A stretch of DNA of 64,000 nucleotides from JASGDN01 sp049841275 (GCA_049841275.1 JASGDN010000009.1:1-64000); one strand, 5' to 3'; numbered from the stretch's first letter, positions 8,320 through 16,522 are shown. The notes: generated from the letters alone by a model not told the origin. Numbers and translations: made by a program.

Positions 8320-9075
8320 ATGGGATTTCGGCTGATCGGGCATCGTGGAGCGCGCAACGAGGCTCCGGAGAACACGCTTGCCGGGTTCACGCATGCGCGT
8401 GAGCTTGGGCTCGATGCGATCGAGCTGGACTTGCGGCAGACGAAGGACGGGCAGGTCGTCATCATTCACGATGCCACCGTCGATCGCACCACCGACGGAG
8501 CGGGCGCAGTGGCCGACCTCACACTGGCCGAGATTCGCGCGCTCGATGCGCGTTCGGTGCATGCGGACTGGCCGGAGCGGGTGGCGATTCCCACACTGGA
8601 TGAGCTGCTGGACTGGGCCGGGAACGGGATGTTCCTTCAGATCGAGATCAAGTCGGAGCCGCTGGAACGCATGGGTGCGACCATCGACGAGGCCGTGCGG
8701 CAGGTGGAACGCCGGGGGATGGACGGCTGCGTGCGCTTTACGTCGTTCGATGTCGATGCGGTCACCTGGCTGCGCGACCGGTATCCGGCGTGGCCGCGCT
8801 CCTATGTCGGCGGCTTTCACGAGCCGGAGGATCTGGAGACGGCGCTCTGCCTGGGGTGCGACCAGATCGATGTCTCGCTGCAACATGGACGGCGAGAGGT
8901 GGTCGCTGAGGCGCACGAACGTGGTTTACGAGTCATCGGCTGGCAGTGCAACACGGCGGACCACGTCGCCGATGCGCTCGCCTGGGGCGTGGACGGGGCC
9001 ACGTCCGATGCGCCGCAGGCGGTGCTGCCCCTGCTGCGTGCTGCCGGGGTGCTGACGGAAAAGGAGGCGGTGTGA
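8320..9075 (+). CDS. Glycerophosphodiester phosphodiesterase (copy 1)
   Basis: A 251-aa GDPD of the UgpQ type. It opens with RLIGHRGARNEAPENTLAGF, containing the catalytic H-R-G and the metal ligand E-N-T. It continues with AIELDLRQTKDGQVVIIHDATVDRTTDGAG (the E-x-D ligands and the second catalytic His) and IEIKSE. The enzyme hydrolyses glycerophosphodiesters to an alcohol and glycerol phosphate. No signal peptide is seen, so it acts in the cytoplasm on imported substrate. I prefer the ATG at 8320 (AAAGGG 6 bases upstream, and alignment with the second copy); an ATG at 8302 is possible. The next gene, a kinase, starts within its stop codon. Confidence 0.9.
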   Translation: MGFRLIGHRGARNEAPENTLAGFTHARELGLDAIELDLRQTKDGQVVIIHDATVDRTTDGAGAVADLTLAEIRALDARSVHADWPERVAIPTLDELLDWAGNGMFLQIEIKSEPLERMGATIDEAVRQVERRGMDGCVRFTSFDVDAVTWLRDRYPAWPRSYVGGFHEPEDLETALCLGCDQIDVSLQHGRREVVAEAHERGLRVIGWQCNTADHVADALAWGVDGATSDAPQAVLPLLRAAGVLTEKEAV

Positions 9076-10595
9076 GCGGCGGATCGCTTCTGCTCGGAAT
9101 CGACATCGGTACGGCCAGCGCGAAGGGTGTGCTCTGCACGCCGGAGGGCGAGGTGGTGGCCACGGCGACCATCGCGCACGAGACAAGCTTTCCCCGGCCG
9201 GGGTGGGCCGAGCACGATGCGGACACGATCTGGTGGGGCGAATTCGCCCAACTCTGCCGCACGCTGCTTTCCGGGCGGTACGGCCCGGATGACGTCGGCG
9301 CGGTGGGTGTGAGCGCCATTGGCCCGTGCATGCTGCCCGTGGATGCGGCGGGGAAGCCGCTGCGCCCTGGGGTGCTCTATGGCATCGACCGGCGGGCGAC
9401 GGCGGAGATCGACCTGCTGAACGAGCGATGTGGGGCGGATGCCATCCTCGCACTGGGCGGCACGCAGCTCACGTCGCAGGCGGTCGGGCCGAAGATTCGC
9501 TGGCTGCGGGAGCACGAGCCGGAGGTCTTCGCGCGGACGGCGATGATCCAGTCGTCGCAAGGCTATGTCGTGTTCCGGCTGACGGGAGAACACCGGGTCG
9601 ACCGTCACACGGCGTCCTACTACACGCCGCTCTTCGACCTGTCCACGATGTCGTGGTCCGATCGCTTCGCGGACGAGGTGATCGGCCTCGATCGCCTGCC
9701 CCCGATCGTCGAGTCCACCGATATCGTCGGCGGGGTGACGGCTGCCGCCAGCGCGGAGACCGGGTTGCGGGTCGGAACGCCGGTGGTGATGGGCACGATG
9801 GACGCTGTCGCCGAGGCCGTGAGCGTCGGGGTTGCGCAGCCGGGCGAGATGCTGGTGATGTACGGCAGCACGCTCTTCCTGGTGAATGTGGCCGACCGTC
9901 CGCATATCGATCCGCGCATCTGGAACACGGCCTATTGCCTGCCAGGGCGCATCGCGATCACCGGCGGGCTTGCGACATCTGGCTTGCTCACGTCGTGGTT
10001 TCGCGACCTCGTGCGCGGCGGCGATCTCTCCGAAGGTGCGGTCGACTACGCGACGCTGGGCGCTCGGGCGCAGGCGGTTCCGGCCGGATGCGATGGCCTG
10101 GTGTGCCTGCCCTACTTCGCCGGAGAGCGGAATCCCCTCCACGATCCGGACGTGCGCGGGGTGTTCGCGGGCCTGACCCTGGCGCACACGCAGGGGCATC
10201 TCTATCGGGCGTTGCTGGAGAGCGTCGGCTATGGATTCCGCCACAATCTCGAAGTCCATGCCGAGATCGGCGCCATGCCCCGTCGTGTGCTCGCGGCGGG
10301 AGGCGGTGTGCAGAACCGTTCGTGGGTGCAGATGCTCAGCGACATTGCCGGGGTGACGCAGGAGATTCCCGAGAAGACGATCGGGGCATCCTACGGCGAT
10401 GCGTTCCTGGCGGGCCGGGCGATCGGGGTGGCGCCGGAGGCGATGACGGGGACGTGGGTGCGTGTCGTGGAGACGGTCGAGCCCGATGCAGGCGACCGGT
10501 CGGTCTACGACGAGACCTACGCGATCTACCGCTCGCTCTATCCGCACATTCGCGACGACCTGCATGCGCTGGGTGCGTTGACGCGCCGGGCGTGA
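9072..10595 (+). CDS. FGGY-family carbohydrate kinase
   Basis: A 507-aa kinase of the FGGY family (xylulokinase, glycerol kinase, erythritol kinase and relatives). LGIDIGTASAKGVL is the phosphate-1 motif, GTMDAVAEAVSVG with VMYGST matches the phosphate-2 region, and LAAGGGVQNRSWVQMLSDI is the C-terminal adenosine-binding motif. Substrate cannot be decided from these motifs. The neighbours (SorC regulator, RpiB-like isomerase, AraM-like dehydrogenase) recall erythritol-type pathways, so a polyol is a reasonable guess. The GTG start at 9072 overlaps the phosphodiesterase stop by 4 bp, with AAGGAGG 5 bases before it. Confidence 0.9.
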   Translation: MSGGSLLLGIDIGTASAKGVLCTPEGEVVATATIAHETSFPRPGWAEHDADTIWWGEFAQLCRTLLSGRYGPDDVGAVGVSAIGPCMLPVDAAGKPLRPGVLYGIDRRATAEIDLLNERCGADAILALGGTQLTSQAVGPKIRWLREHEPEVFARTAMIQSSQGYVVFRLTGEHRVDRHTASYYTPLFDLSTMSWSDRFADEVIGLDRLPPIVESTDIVGGVTAAASAETGLRVGTPVVMGTMDAVAEAVSVGVAQPGEMLVMYGSTLFLVNVADRPHIDPRIWNTAYCLPGRIAITGGLATSGLLTSWFRDLVRGGDLSEGAVDYATLGARAQAVPAGCDGLVCLPYFAGERNPLHDPDVRGVFAGLTLAHTQGHLYRALLESVGYGFRHNLEVHAEIGAMPRRVLAAGGGVQNRSWVQMLSDIAGVTQEIPEKTIGASYGDAFLAGRAIGVAPEAMTGTWVRVVETVEPDAGDRSVYDETYAIYRSLYPHIRDDLHALGALTRRA

Positions 10596-10654
10596 CGATC
10601 ATTCCCCAGACGGTCGGACCTACAACGAATAGCCATGCACGGTGGTCCGTTGCC

Positions 10655-10746
10655 TGTAGGGGCGATCCTCGCCGTGGTTGCTGCGGCCGGTGATCGCCCA
10701 GCGCGCTGTGATGGAGGTCTGGGCCGACACGCGGTCGGCCCCTACA
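10655..10746. repeat. Intergenic inverted-repeat element bounded by TGTAGGGGC
   Basis: TGTAGGGGC at 10655 is mirrored by GCCCCTACA ending at 10746, enclosing GC-rich sequence with further self-complementary parts (GGGCGATCC-type and GTCGGCCC-type). It fills most of the 252-bp gap between convergent kinase and isomerase genes. It looks like a small dispersed repeat or a degenerate bidirectional terminator; a related fragment may lie near 49440-49475. Confidence 0.5.
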
Positions 10747-10847
10747 AACGACCGGTGTTCACCGGGAGCGACCGTATCGAATCCGGCTCTATATGGAACC
10801 CGCTGTCTGGAGTGCGTCTGTTCTCGTTCCGGAAAGAATGGTTTCGT

Positions 10848-11345
10848 TCAGGATGCCGCCCGCTGGCGGTGTGTGTCCTCGAGTTCAGTCAGGCGCGCGA
10901 CCTTCGCGGCAGACGGCGAGGCGTCGTCGAATTCGTAGGAGAGCCACTCCTTGACGAGGCGCAGCGCCAGTTCCGGGCCGATCACGCGCGCACCAAGCGT
11001 GAGGATCTGGCAGTTGTTGGAGAGGATGGAGCGTTCGACCGAATAGGAATCGTGGGCGACCGTGGCGCGGATGCCCGGGACCTTGTTCGCCGAGATGGCC
11101 ATGCCGATGCCGGTGCCGCAGATCAGCAATCCGCGCCAGGCATCGCCGCCTGCCACGGTCTGGGCGACTGTGACCCCGATATCGGGGTAGGCGGTCCGGT
11201 CGGACGCGTCGATCACGCCGAGGTCGAGTACATCGACGAGCCCGCCCTTCCGCAGGTGATCGGCGATGAGGTTCTTGAGGTCGGCGCCGGCGTTGTCGGC
11301 GCCCACGGCGAGGACGCGCAGGGACGTGGTGTCAGATGCTGGCAT
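10848..11345 (-). CDS. RpiB/LacAB-type sugar-phosphate isomerase
   Basis: A 165-aa isomerase of the RpiB/LacA/LacB family. ICGTGIGMAISANKVPGIRA holds the active-site Cys and the phosphate loop, and the end has HDSYSVERSILSNN and LGARVIGPELALRLVKEWL. The usual D-H of the first motif is D-N here (VGADNAGADLK), a change at a position normally involved in ring opening. The SYSVERS-type segment is, to my recollection, typical of tetrulose-phosphate isomerases (EryI/DerI/LerI) rather than true ribose-5-phosphate isomerase. The start at 11345 has GGGAG 8 bases upstream. It follows the dehydrogenase gene by 66 bp in the same direction. Confidence 0.85.
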   Translation of the reverse strand: MPASDTTSLRVLAVGADNAGADLKNLIADHLRKGGLVDVLDLGVIDASDRTAYPDIGVTVAQTVAGGDAWRGLLICGTGIGMAISANKVPGIRATVAHDSYSVERSILSNNCQILTLGARVIGPELALRLVKEWLSYEFDDASPSAAKVARLTELEDTHRQRAAS

Positions 11346-11411
11346 GGCCATTCTCCCGAGGCTTCCACGAACGTTCGGAACGATGCAGAACGTGATGCGA
11401 GCCGTCACGCC

Positions 11412-12845
11412 CTACGGTGCCCAGTAGCCTCCCGGCGCGAAGAGGCGCTCCACCAGCTCGTCCAGCAGGCCAAGCTCCAGGGCAAGGTCGTAGACCGTGT
11501 AGCGGCGCCGGATCTGCTGTGCGGCGGCATAGCTCGCCTTCAACTGGGCGCGGGTCAGGCCGATCTCCTCGGGGGTGGTCGGGGCACCGGCGCGGGCGAG
11601 CAAGTCGCGGATGGCGTCCGGTCCCGGCAGTTGCTGGCGGAGACGGGAGGAAAGCGTGGGCCATGCCGCTTGCAGGCGTCCAAGCCGCTCGCGCAACTGA
11701 TCCGGCGTCAGGAGCTTGGCGAGGCACTCTTCCCGCGCCTTGGCGATCAGCGCCGGGTGGTTGTGCGTGGCGAGAATGGTGCGTTCCATGCCGGCAGCAT
11801 CGGGGTAGCGCGCGATGGCGCGTTCGATGTCGATGCCGTCGAGATCGAGCGCATCCATGAGCTCGGCGTAGAGGGCGGAACTGACGATCGTGCCGAGCCC
11901 GACCTTGAATCCGTGGGAAACGACTTCGCCCTCGAATTCGAGTCCGCGCATTTCCCACAGGTGACTGAATTGGTGCTCGCTGCCCGAGGCGGGACGGGTG
12001 TTGCCGGCGACCTGGATCGCGAGGCCGGTGATGACCAACCCGAGGAAGAGGTGCTCGATGGCGGCCGCGTTGCCGGCGGCGACCTTGTCCGGCTCCCCGA
12101 TCAGGGCTGGCAGCGGCCCCTGCACGACATTCCAGACCTCGGGAACGATCGGTTCGACACTGACGGCATCGGCAAGGAGCCAGTCGGCGCCGGCGGTGAC
12201 CTTGCCGATAAGGTCGCCATATCCGGCGGCGGTCATCCGGGCCGGAGCCGCGGCCACGATGTCGATGTCGGCGACCACGAGTTCTGGCGCGCGACAGGGG
12301 ACGGTCTGCTTCACGCCGTCGACGACCAGGGCCGCGCCCGAGGCGGTGTAGCCATCCATCGAGGCTGCTGTGCCGACGACGGCATAGGGCAAGCCGAGTT
12401 CGTGGGCGGCACGCTTGACGAGATCGTTGATCGTGCCGGACCCGACCGCCAGCGGCAGTAGGGTCTGCCCGGGGGCCGCGCTTGCGGCGGCCCGGAGCCG
12501 ATCGGCGATCTCGCCGACGTGATCGTAGGTGGCGCGCAACGTGGGGTGGCCGGGGAATCGGATCGGCTCGCCCTGGGACAGGCCTGCCTCGTGCAGCGAC
12601 GCGCTCACGGCGGCTCCGGCGATCGCCCAGGTCGTGTCGTCCGCCACAATGATCGGAAGCCGGCCGGGAAAGGCGTCGGCCACGATCGGGCCGATGCGCA
12701 TCAGCATGCCGCGCTCGGCGACAACCCGGCGGGTGGTATCGGCATCACCGAGCAAACGGTCGACCAGAGCGCGGTCGATCCTCGTCGGCGCGCCGGATGG
12801 GGTGGACGCGGACGTCGAAAGGGCCAAGGTCCTTCTCCCATACAT
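11412..12845 (-). CDS. araM: sn-Glycerol-1-phosphate dehydrogenase-like protein (AraM family)
   Basis: A protein of about 477 aa of the iron-containing alcohol dehydrogenase superfamily, AraM/EgsA branch. Visible signatures are LAVGSGTINDLVKRAA (NAD(P) phosphate loop), VGTAASMDGYTASGAA (metal-binding Asp), SGSEHQFSHLWEM and VVSHGFKVGLGT (metal-binding His residues). AraM of Bacillus interconverts dihydroxyacetone phosphate and sn-glycerol-1-phosphate with Ni2+ or Zn2+. In this cluster it could oxidise glycerol-1-phosphate or a longer polyol phosphate. The start is uncertain: ATG 12845 has no Shine-Dalgarno, while a TTG at 12827 has GAGAAGG five bases upstream. The upstream gap is rich in operator-like repeats. 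Confidence 0.88.
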   Translation of the reverse strand: MYGRRTLALSTSASTPSGAPTRIDRALVDRLLGDADTTRRVVAERGMLMRIGPIVADAFPGRLPIIVADDTTWAIAGAAVSASLHEAGLSQGEPIRFPGHPTLRATYDHVGEIADRLRAAASAAPGQTLLPLAVGSGTINDLVKRAAHELGLPYAVVGTAASMDGYTASGAALVVDGVKQTVPCRAPELVVADIDIVAAAPARMTAAGYGDLIGKVTAGADWLLADAVSVEPIVPEVWNVVQGPLPALIGEPDKVAAGNAAAIEHLFLGLVITGLAIQVAGNTRPASGSEHQFSHLWEMRGLEFEGEVVSHGFKVGLGTIVSSALYAELMDALDLDGIDIERAIARYPDAAGMERTILATHNHPALIAKAREECLAKLLTPDQLRERLGRLQAAWPTLSSRLRQQLPGPDAIRDLLARAGAPTTPEEIGLTRAQLKASYAAAQQIRRRYTVYDLALELGLLDELVERLFAPGGYWAP

Positions 12846-12878
12846 GGGCACGGCAGAAAACGGTCGGCGGCGATTAGG

Positions 12879-12892
12879 TGCACGCATGTGCA
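12879..12892. promoter_or_regulatory. Predicted operator TGCACG-CA-TGTGCA
   Basis: One mismatch from a perfect 6-2-6 palindrome and closely matching the site at 8170. The 15-mer GCACGCATGTGCATG starting at 12880 is repeated exactly at 13096. It lies 34 bp before the dehydrogenase start, where a repressor would block transcription. Confidence 0.55.
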
Positions 12893-12903
12893 TGAACGAT
12901 AGT

Positions 12904-12933
12904 GCTCGCCACTGCATGGCTACAGTAGTGAGC
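12904..12933. promoter_or_regulatory. Imperfect inverted repeat in divergent gap
   Basis: GCTCGCCACTG (12904-12914) pairs with CAGTAGTGAGC (12923-12933) at 9 of 11 positions around 8 bases. It sits between the first and second TGCAC-type sites in the divergent control region; it could be a second regulator's operator. Confidence 0.35.
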
Positions 12934-12966
12934 GGTTGGCCGGGCGTCAACGCGCGATCCGCGTTC

Positions 12967-12980
12967 TGCACATCTGTCCA
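12967..12980. promoter_or_regulatory. Predicted operator TGCACA-TC-TGTCCA
   Basis: A third member of the 6-2-6 family with one mismatch in the right arm. It lies in the 355-bp divergent region between the dehydrogenase and HAD phosphatase genes, which otherwise holds no gene. Confidence 0.5.
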
Positions 12981-13094
12981 CCGGGAAGGCGGGAGAGCGG
13001 GTATCTCAGGCGCCCGCCCGGGTGCGCCGCGACCGGCTGTCTCCTTCGGGTGAGCTGGTGGCTTCGGATCATCACCGATGATGGTCCCAGTATG

Positions 13095-13108
13095 CGCACG
13101 CATGTGCA
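13095..13108. promoter_or_regulatory. Predicted operator CGCACG-CA-TGTGCA
   Basis: A fourth member of the 6-2-6 motif family, sharing an exact 15-mer with the site at 12880. It is 93 bp before the phosphatase start, suitably placed to control the phosphatase-phosphodiesterase pair. Confidence 0.55.
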
Positions 13109-13200
13109 TGGCGCGCGCTGCGCTGTCCGCCGCAATTCGTGGTTCACTGTGGCCGACGATGGCGATGCGCCTGGTGATCAGCGGGGAGTACGAGGAGCGC

Positions 13201-14058
13201 ATGACCATTCCGATGCGCGAGGGAATGGCCCTCTCGGCGGCGGTCGGGCAGGAAGAGCTGGCAGCGGGGTATATCTTCGATCTCGACGGTACGATCTATC
13301 TGGGGAACGAACTGCTGCCGGGCGCCCTCCATACGGTGCGGACCCTGCGAGCCTGTGGACGCCGCGTGCTCTTCCTCTCGAACAACCCGACCAGGGAGAT
13401 CGATGCTTACGTTCGCAAGCTCAACGGGCTCGGCCTGGAGGTGACCCCGGACGAGGTGCTCACCACGGTCGAAACCGTCGTGCGCTGGCTCGTGCAGCAT
13501 CATCCGGAGGCGACGGTGTACCCAATCGCGGAGGAACCGGTGCAGCGGGCACTTTCCGAGGCGGGAATCCGGATCTCGGACGATCCGGAGCAGATCGACA
13601 TCGTGATCGCCAGTTACGACCGGGGGTTCGCCTATCGGAAGCTGCAGATCGCATTCGATGCGATCGCGGTTCACAGGCGGGCGTTCCTGATCGCAACGAA
13701 TCCGGACCGGTTCTGCCCTTTCCCGGGCGGACGCGGCGAGCCCGATGCGGCGGCCATCATCGGGGCGATCGAAGGATGTACCGGAATCGCCTGTCGCCAG
13801 GTTGTCGGCAAGCCGGACCCGTTCATGCTGGAGGCCGCGTTGCAACGGCTGAAGCTCCCCGCGTCCGATTGCGTGATGGTTGGCGACCGGCTGTCGACGG
13901 ATATCCGGATGGCCGTCGATGCGGGAATGGAGTCGGCGCTGGTGCTGACCGGCGAGACCACGCGCGCCATGCTGGCGGATTCGCCGGTCCAGCCCACGCG
14001 CGTGTTGGCGCGGATCGACGAATTGCTGCCCGTGACCTTGCGCGAGCGTATTGCCTGA
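13201..14058 (+). CDS. HAD-IIA family phosphatase (AraL/NagD-like)
   Basis: A 285-aa haloacid-dehalogenase-type phosphatase with a C2 cap. YIFDLDGTIYLGNELLPGA is motif I with the nucleophile Asp and acid/base Asp, FLSNNPTRE is motif II, and VVGKPDPFMLEAAL with VMVGDRLSTDIRMAVDAGM form motifs III and IV. The family includes AraL, NagD and phosphoglycolate phosphatase, which act on small sugar phosphates. In Bacillus, araL and araM are neighbours in the arabinose operon, and here the two homologues are divergent neighbours. The start at 13201 has GAGGAG a few bases upstream. It ends 12 bp before the second phosphodiesterase gene. Confidence 0.88.
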   Translation: MTIPMREGMALSAAVGQEELAAGYIFDLDGTIYLGNELLPGALHTVRTLRACGRRVLFLSNNPTREIDAYVRKLNGLGLEVTPDEVLTTVETVVRWLVQHHPEATVYPIAEEPVQRALSEAGIRISDDPEQIDIVIASYDRGFAYRKLQIAFDAIAVHRRAFLIATNPDRFCPFPGGRGEPDAAAIIGAIEGCTGIACRQVVGKPDPFMLEAALQRLKLPASDCVMVGDRLSTDIRMAVDAGMESALVLTGETTRAMLADSPVQPTRVLARIDELLPVTLRERIA

Positions 14059-14069
14059 AGGAGCCATCT

Positions 14070-14804
14070 ATGCAACTCATCAGCCACCGTGGGGCGCGGT
14101 TCGAGGCGCCGGAGAATACGCTGGCGGGGTTCGCCTACGCCATCGCACTGGGCGTGGATGCGGTGGAGTTCGATATCCGCCTCAGCCGCGATGGGGATCT
14201 GGTCGTGATCCACGATGCGACGGTGGACCGCACGACCATCGCAACCGGGGAGGTGTCGTCGTTCACGACGGCGGAATTGGCAGCGCTCGACGCGCGGTCC
14301 GGTTTCGACAACGTGGCGTTGCCGTGTGGCGTGCCGACCTTCGACCAGGTGCTCGATGTGCTGGCGCCATCGTCGCTGGGGATGATGATCGAGATCAAGA
14401 AGGATGCGCCGGAGCGGGAGGAGCGGATCGTCGCTGGCGTTCTGGACTGGCTGCGGGTGCGGAACCTGGCGGACCGTGCGACGATCACCTCGTTCGATCC
14501 CGTCGCGCTGGAGTTCGTGGCGCGGGATGCGCCGGCGCAGCGGAGGGGCTACATCGGCGCATGGGACAGCGATGCGTTCCTCGACACGGCGTTGCGGCTC
14601 GGCTGCGCGCAGGCTGACATGCACCATGTCGCCGCGAGCGCCGAGATGGTGCGAAAGGCCCACGCCGCCGGTCTGTCGGTCGTCGGCTGGCCGTGCAATA
14701 CGCGTGAGGAGTTCGACCTGCTGGCCGGGTGGGGCGTGGATGCCATCTGCAGCGACGCGCCGACGCGTATCCTCGGCTATCGGGAGACGGCAGCAAACGG
14801 CTGA
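14070..14804 (+). CDS. Glycerophosphodiester phosphodiesterase (copy 2)
   Basis: A 244-aa cytoplasmic GDPD, a diverged paralogue of the copy at 8320. It starts MQLISHRGARFEAPENTLAGF (catalytic His and metal Glu-Asn) and has AVEFDIRLSRDGDLVVIHDATVDRTT and MMIEIKKD. GAAGGAG precedes the ATG by 7 bases. Having two phosphodiesterases in one regulon suggests two related substrates or two stereochemical forms. It is co-directional with the HAD phosphatase and likely in the same transcript; a DinB-like gene follows after 65 bp. Confidence 0.9.
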   Translation: MQLISHRGARFEAPENTLAGFAYAIALGVDAVEFDIRLSRDGDLVVIHDATVDRTTIATGEVSSFTTAELAALDARSGFDNVALPCGVPTFDQVLDVLAPSSLGMMIEIKKDAPEREERIVAGVLDWLRVRNLADRATITSFDPVALEFVARDAPAQRRGYIGAWDSDAFLDTALRLGCAQADMHHVAASAEMVRKAHAAGLSVVGWPCNTREEFDLLAGWGVDAICSDAPTRILGYRETAANG

Positions 14805-14869
14805 CGGCGCGCGGGTTGCGGTGGGAGAGCGTCGATGGTGCTGGCGATCGTCCCCCGAAAGGATGTGCT

Positions 14870-15373
14870 ATGTCCTCCCCGAATCCCGTCCCCATCCGCG
14901 ACCAGGTGCTCGCCCTGCTCGATGGCGGCAACGCTCACCTGTCGCTTGATGGGGCGGTTGCCGATTTTCCTGCCGGATCGATGAACGAGAATCCGCCGAA
15001 TGTGCCCTATACGCCGTGGCACCTGCTCGAACATATCCGGCGTACCCAGCGGGACATTCTCGATTTCATGCGTGATCCCGACTACCGGGAGTTGTCGTGG
15101 CCGCACGACTACTGGCCCGCTCCTGATGCCACCGCGACCGATGCCGACTGGCAGGCGACACTGGACGGCATCCGCGCCGACCTGGCGGCGATCCGGAGCA
15201 TTGTGGCCGACCCGGCGACCGACCTTGACGGGCTGGTGCTGAATGCCGGCGGTGATCCGAAATACACGGTGATGCGGCAGGCGCTGCTGGTGGCCGACCA
15301 CAATGCCTACCATCTCGGCGAGTTCGCCATCCTCCGCCACGTGATGGGGACCTGGCCATCGGATCATCGGTAG
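14870..15373 (+). CDS. DinB-like protein
   Basis: A 167-aa four-helix-bundle protein of the DinB/YfiT type. The pattern is characteristic: TPWHLLEHIRRTQRDILDFM early (first metal-site His) and LLVADHNAYHLGEFAILRHVMG near the end (H-x3-H with further contacts). Such proteins bind a divalent metal and in several lineages act as thiol-dependent transferases; the substrate here is unknown. GAAAGGA precedes the ATG by 7 bases. A strong bidirectional hairpin follows, so this ends the plus-strand transcript. Confidence 0.82.
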   Translation: MSSPNPVPIRDQVLALLDGGNAHLSLDGAVADFPAGSMNENPPNVPYTPWHLLEHIRRTQRDILDFMRDPDYRELSWPHDYWPAPDATATDADWQATLDGIRADLAAIRSIVADPATDLDGLVLNAGGDPKYTVMRQALLVADHNAYHLGEFAILRHVMGTWPSDHR

Positions 15374-15388
15374 CTGATTCATCCGGAG

Positions 15389-15435
15389 CACGAGGAAAGG
15401 CCGCCACGGCATCGCGTGGGCGGCCTTTCCTCGTG
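15389..15435. terminator. Bidirectional terminator hairpin
   Basis: A perfect 17-bp stem (arms 15389-15405 and 15419-15435, CACGAGGAAAGGCCGCC and complement) with a 13-base loop lies between the convergent DinB-like and binding-protein genes. The left arm contains AAA and the right arm TTT near the stem base. Confidence 0.8.
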
Positions 15436-15490
15436 GTGTTCTTGCCGTGGAATCCGTGCCGGGTGCCAGATTTCACGATGCCGTGTGGCG

Positions 15491-16522
15491 TCAGGAGACC
15501 TTGGTTGCCGCGGAGAGCACACCGACCATGTTGTCCAGCGCGGCGGTGAGACCCTGGTAGCTCATGATGAGGTCCTGGTTCCATTCGCCGATCTGGTTGG
15601 CCTTCACCGCCGGGTGGCTGGCGAAGGTGGTGTCCGCCTTCAGTTCATCCAGCGTGTAGGTCTCGGCGCGTGTGGAGTTGAAGAAGATATCCGAGGGATA
15701 GAGGAGCGCCTGCTCCTTGCTTAGCTGCTCCCAGTAGGTGCCGGCATCGGCCTTTGGTTCGACGATGGTCATGCCCAGCTGTTGATACCACGAGAGATCG
15801 GCCCAGTCGCGAGGGCTGGCGGCATACCACTCCGCTGCCTGCCCGACCCAGGCAAAGAGCGAGGTGAGGTCGGCCTTCTCGGTGGCCGTGGTGGAGAAGG
15901 TTTCTACGGCGGCATCGTATGCCGACTTCGCGGCGGCAATCTCCGGGGCGTTCAGGTCCGCGCCGAGGAGCGTCGAGAGCTCGGCGAAGCGTTCCATGTT
16001 CTCGTTCGCGAGGCCAGTGGCGGCGATGCAGACGATCGGTACGACCTGTTCGACGCGAGCGATGGACTCGGCGTCGGGGAAACCCCAGACATCGTTCGGG
16101 TCACCCTTCGACCAGGTGATGTTGACATAGATATCCGGCTTCAGCGCGATCAGCTTCTCGAGGTTCGGCATGCCCGATTCTTCGTTATCGCGGATGTCCG
16201 GGGTGTCTCGGTCGACATTGCCCCAGGCGATGTCGGTGTTGGTGGTCCAGCCCGTGACGGCGATCGGCCGGATGCCGAAGTCCCAGAGCGCGGAGGCGGC
16301 GCTGAGGTCGGCGAAGACGCGCACTGGTTGTTTCGGCAGGGTAACGGTCACGCCGCGATCGTCGGTGAAGGTCCATCCCCCGGCGACCGGAGAGGCGGCC
16401 GGGGATGCCTCTGGCGTAGCGGACTGGGCGGAGCTGCTGCCGATCGCCGATGTGGCCAGGGCCGCGCCGGCAAGCGCGCTGCTGGTGGAGCGGAGGACGG
16501 CGCGGCGGGTGAGCTTGGGCAT
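15491..16522 (-). CDS. Iron-siderophore-type ABC substrate-binding protein, Tat-exported
   Basis: A 343-aa periplasmic-binding protein of the FhuD/FepB/BtuF class. MPKLTRRAVLRSTSSAL is a twin-arginine signal, followed by the Ala-Ser-Pro linker common in this genome. The mature part opens TFTDDRGVTVTLPKQPVRVFAD, the usual first segment of the family. It continues with NLEKLIALKPDIYVNITW, where the two lobes meet. It likely binds a ferric siderophore, haem or cobalamin outside the membrane. No FecCD-type permease or ATPase gene is nearby, so it is an orphan component. AAAGGA lies 8 bases before the ATG. Confidence 0.88.
   Translation of the reverse strand: MPKLTRRAVLRSTSSALAGAALATSAIGSSSAQSATPEASPAASPVAGGWTFTDDRGVTVTLPKQPVRVFADLSAASALWDFGIRPIAVTGWTTNTDIAWGNVDRDTPDIRDNEESGMPNLEKLIALKPDIYVNITWSKGDPNDVWGFPDAESIARVEQVVPIVCIAATGLANENMERFAELSTLLGADLNAPEIAAAKSAYDAAVETFSTTATEKADLTSLFAWVGQAAEWYAASPRDWADLSWYQQLGMTIVEPKADAGTYWEQLSKEQALLYPSDIFFNSTRAETYTLDELKADTTFASHPAVKANQIGEWNQDLIMSYQGLTAALDNMVGVLSAATKVS

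Noticed and set aside
12936..14804. Long open frames running through or antisense to the phosphatase and phosphodiesterase genes, and similar long antisense frames across the window
   Set aside because: They arise from GC-rich codon bias, lack family motifs and ribosome sites, and conflict with well-supported genes.
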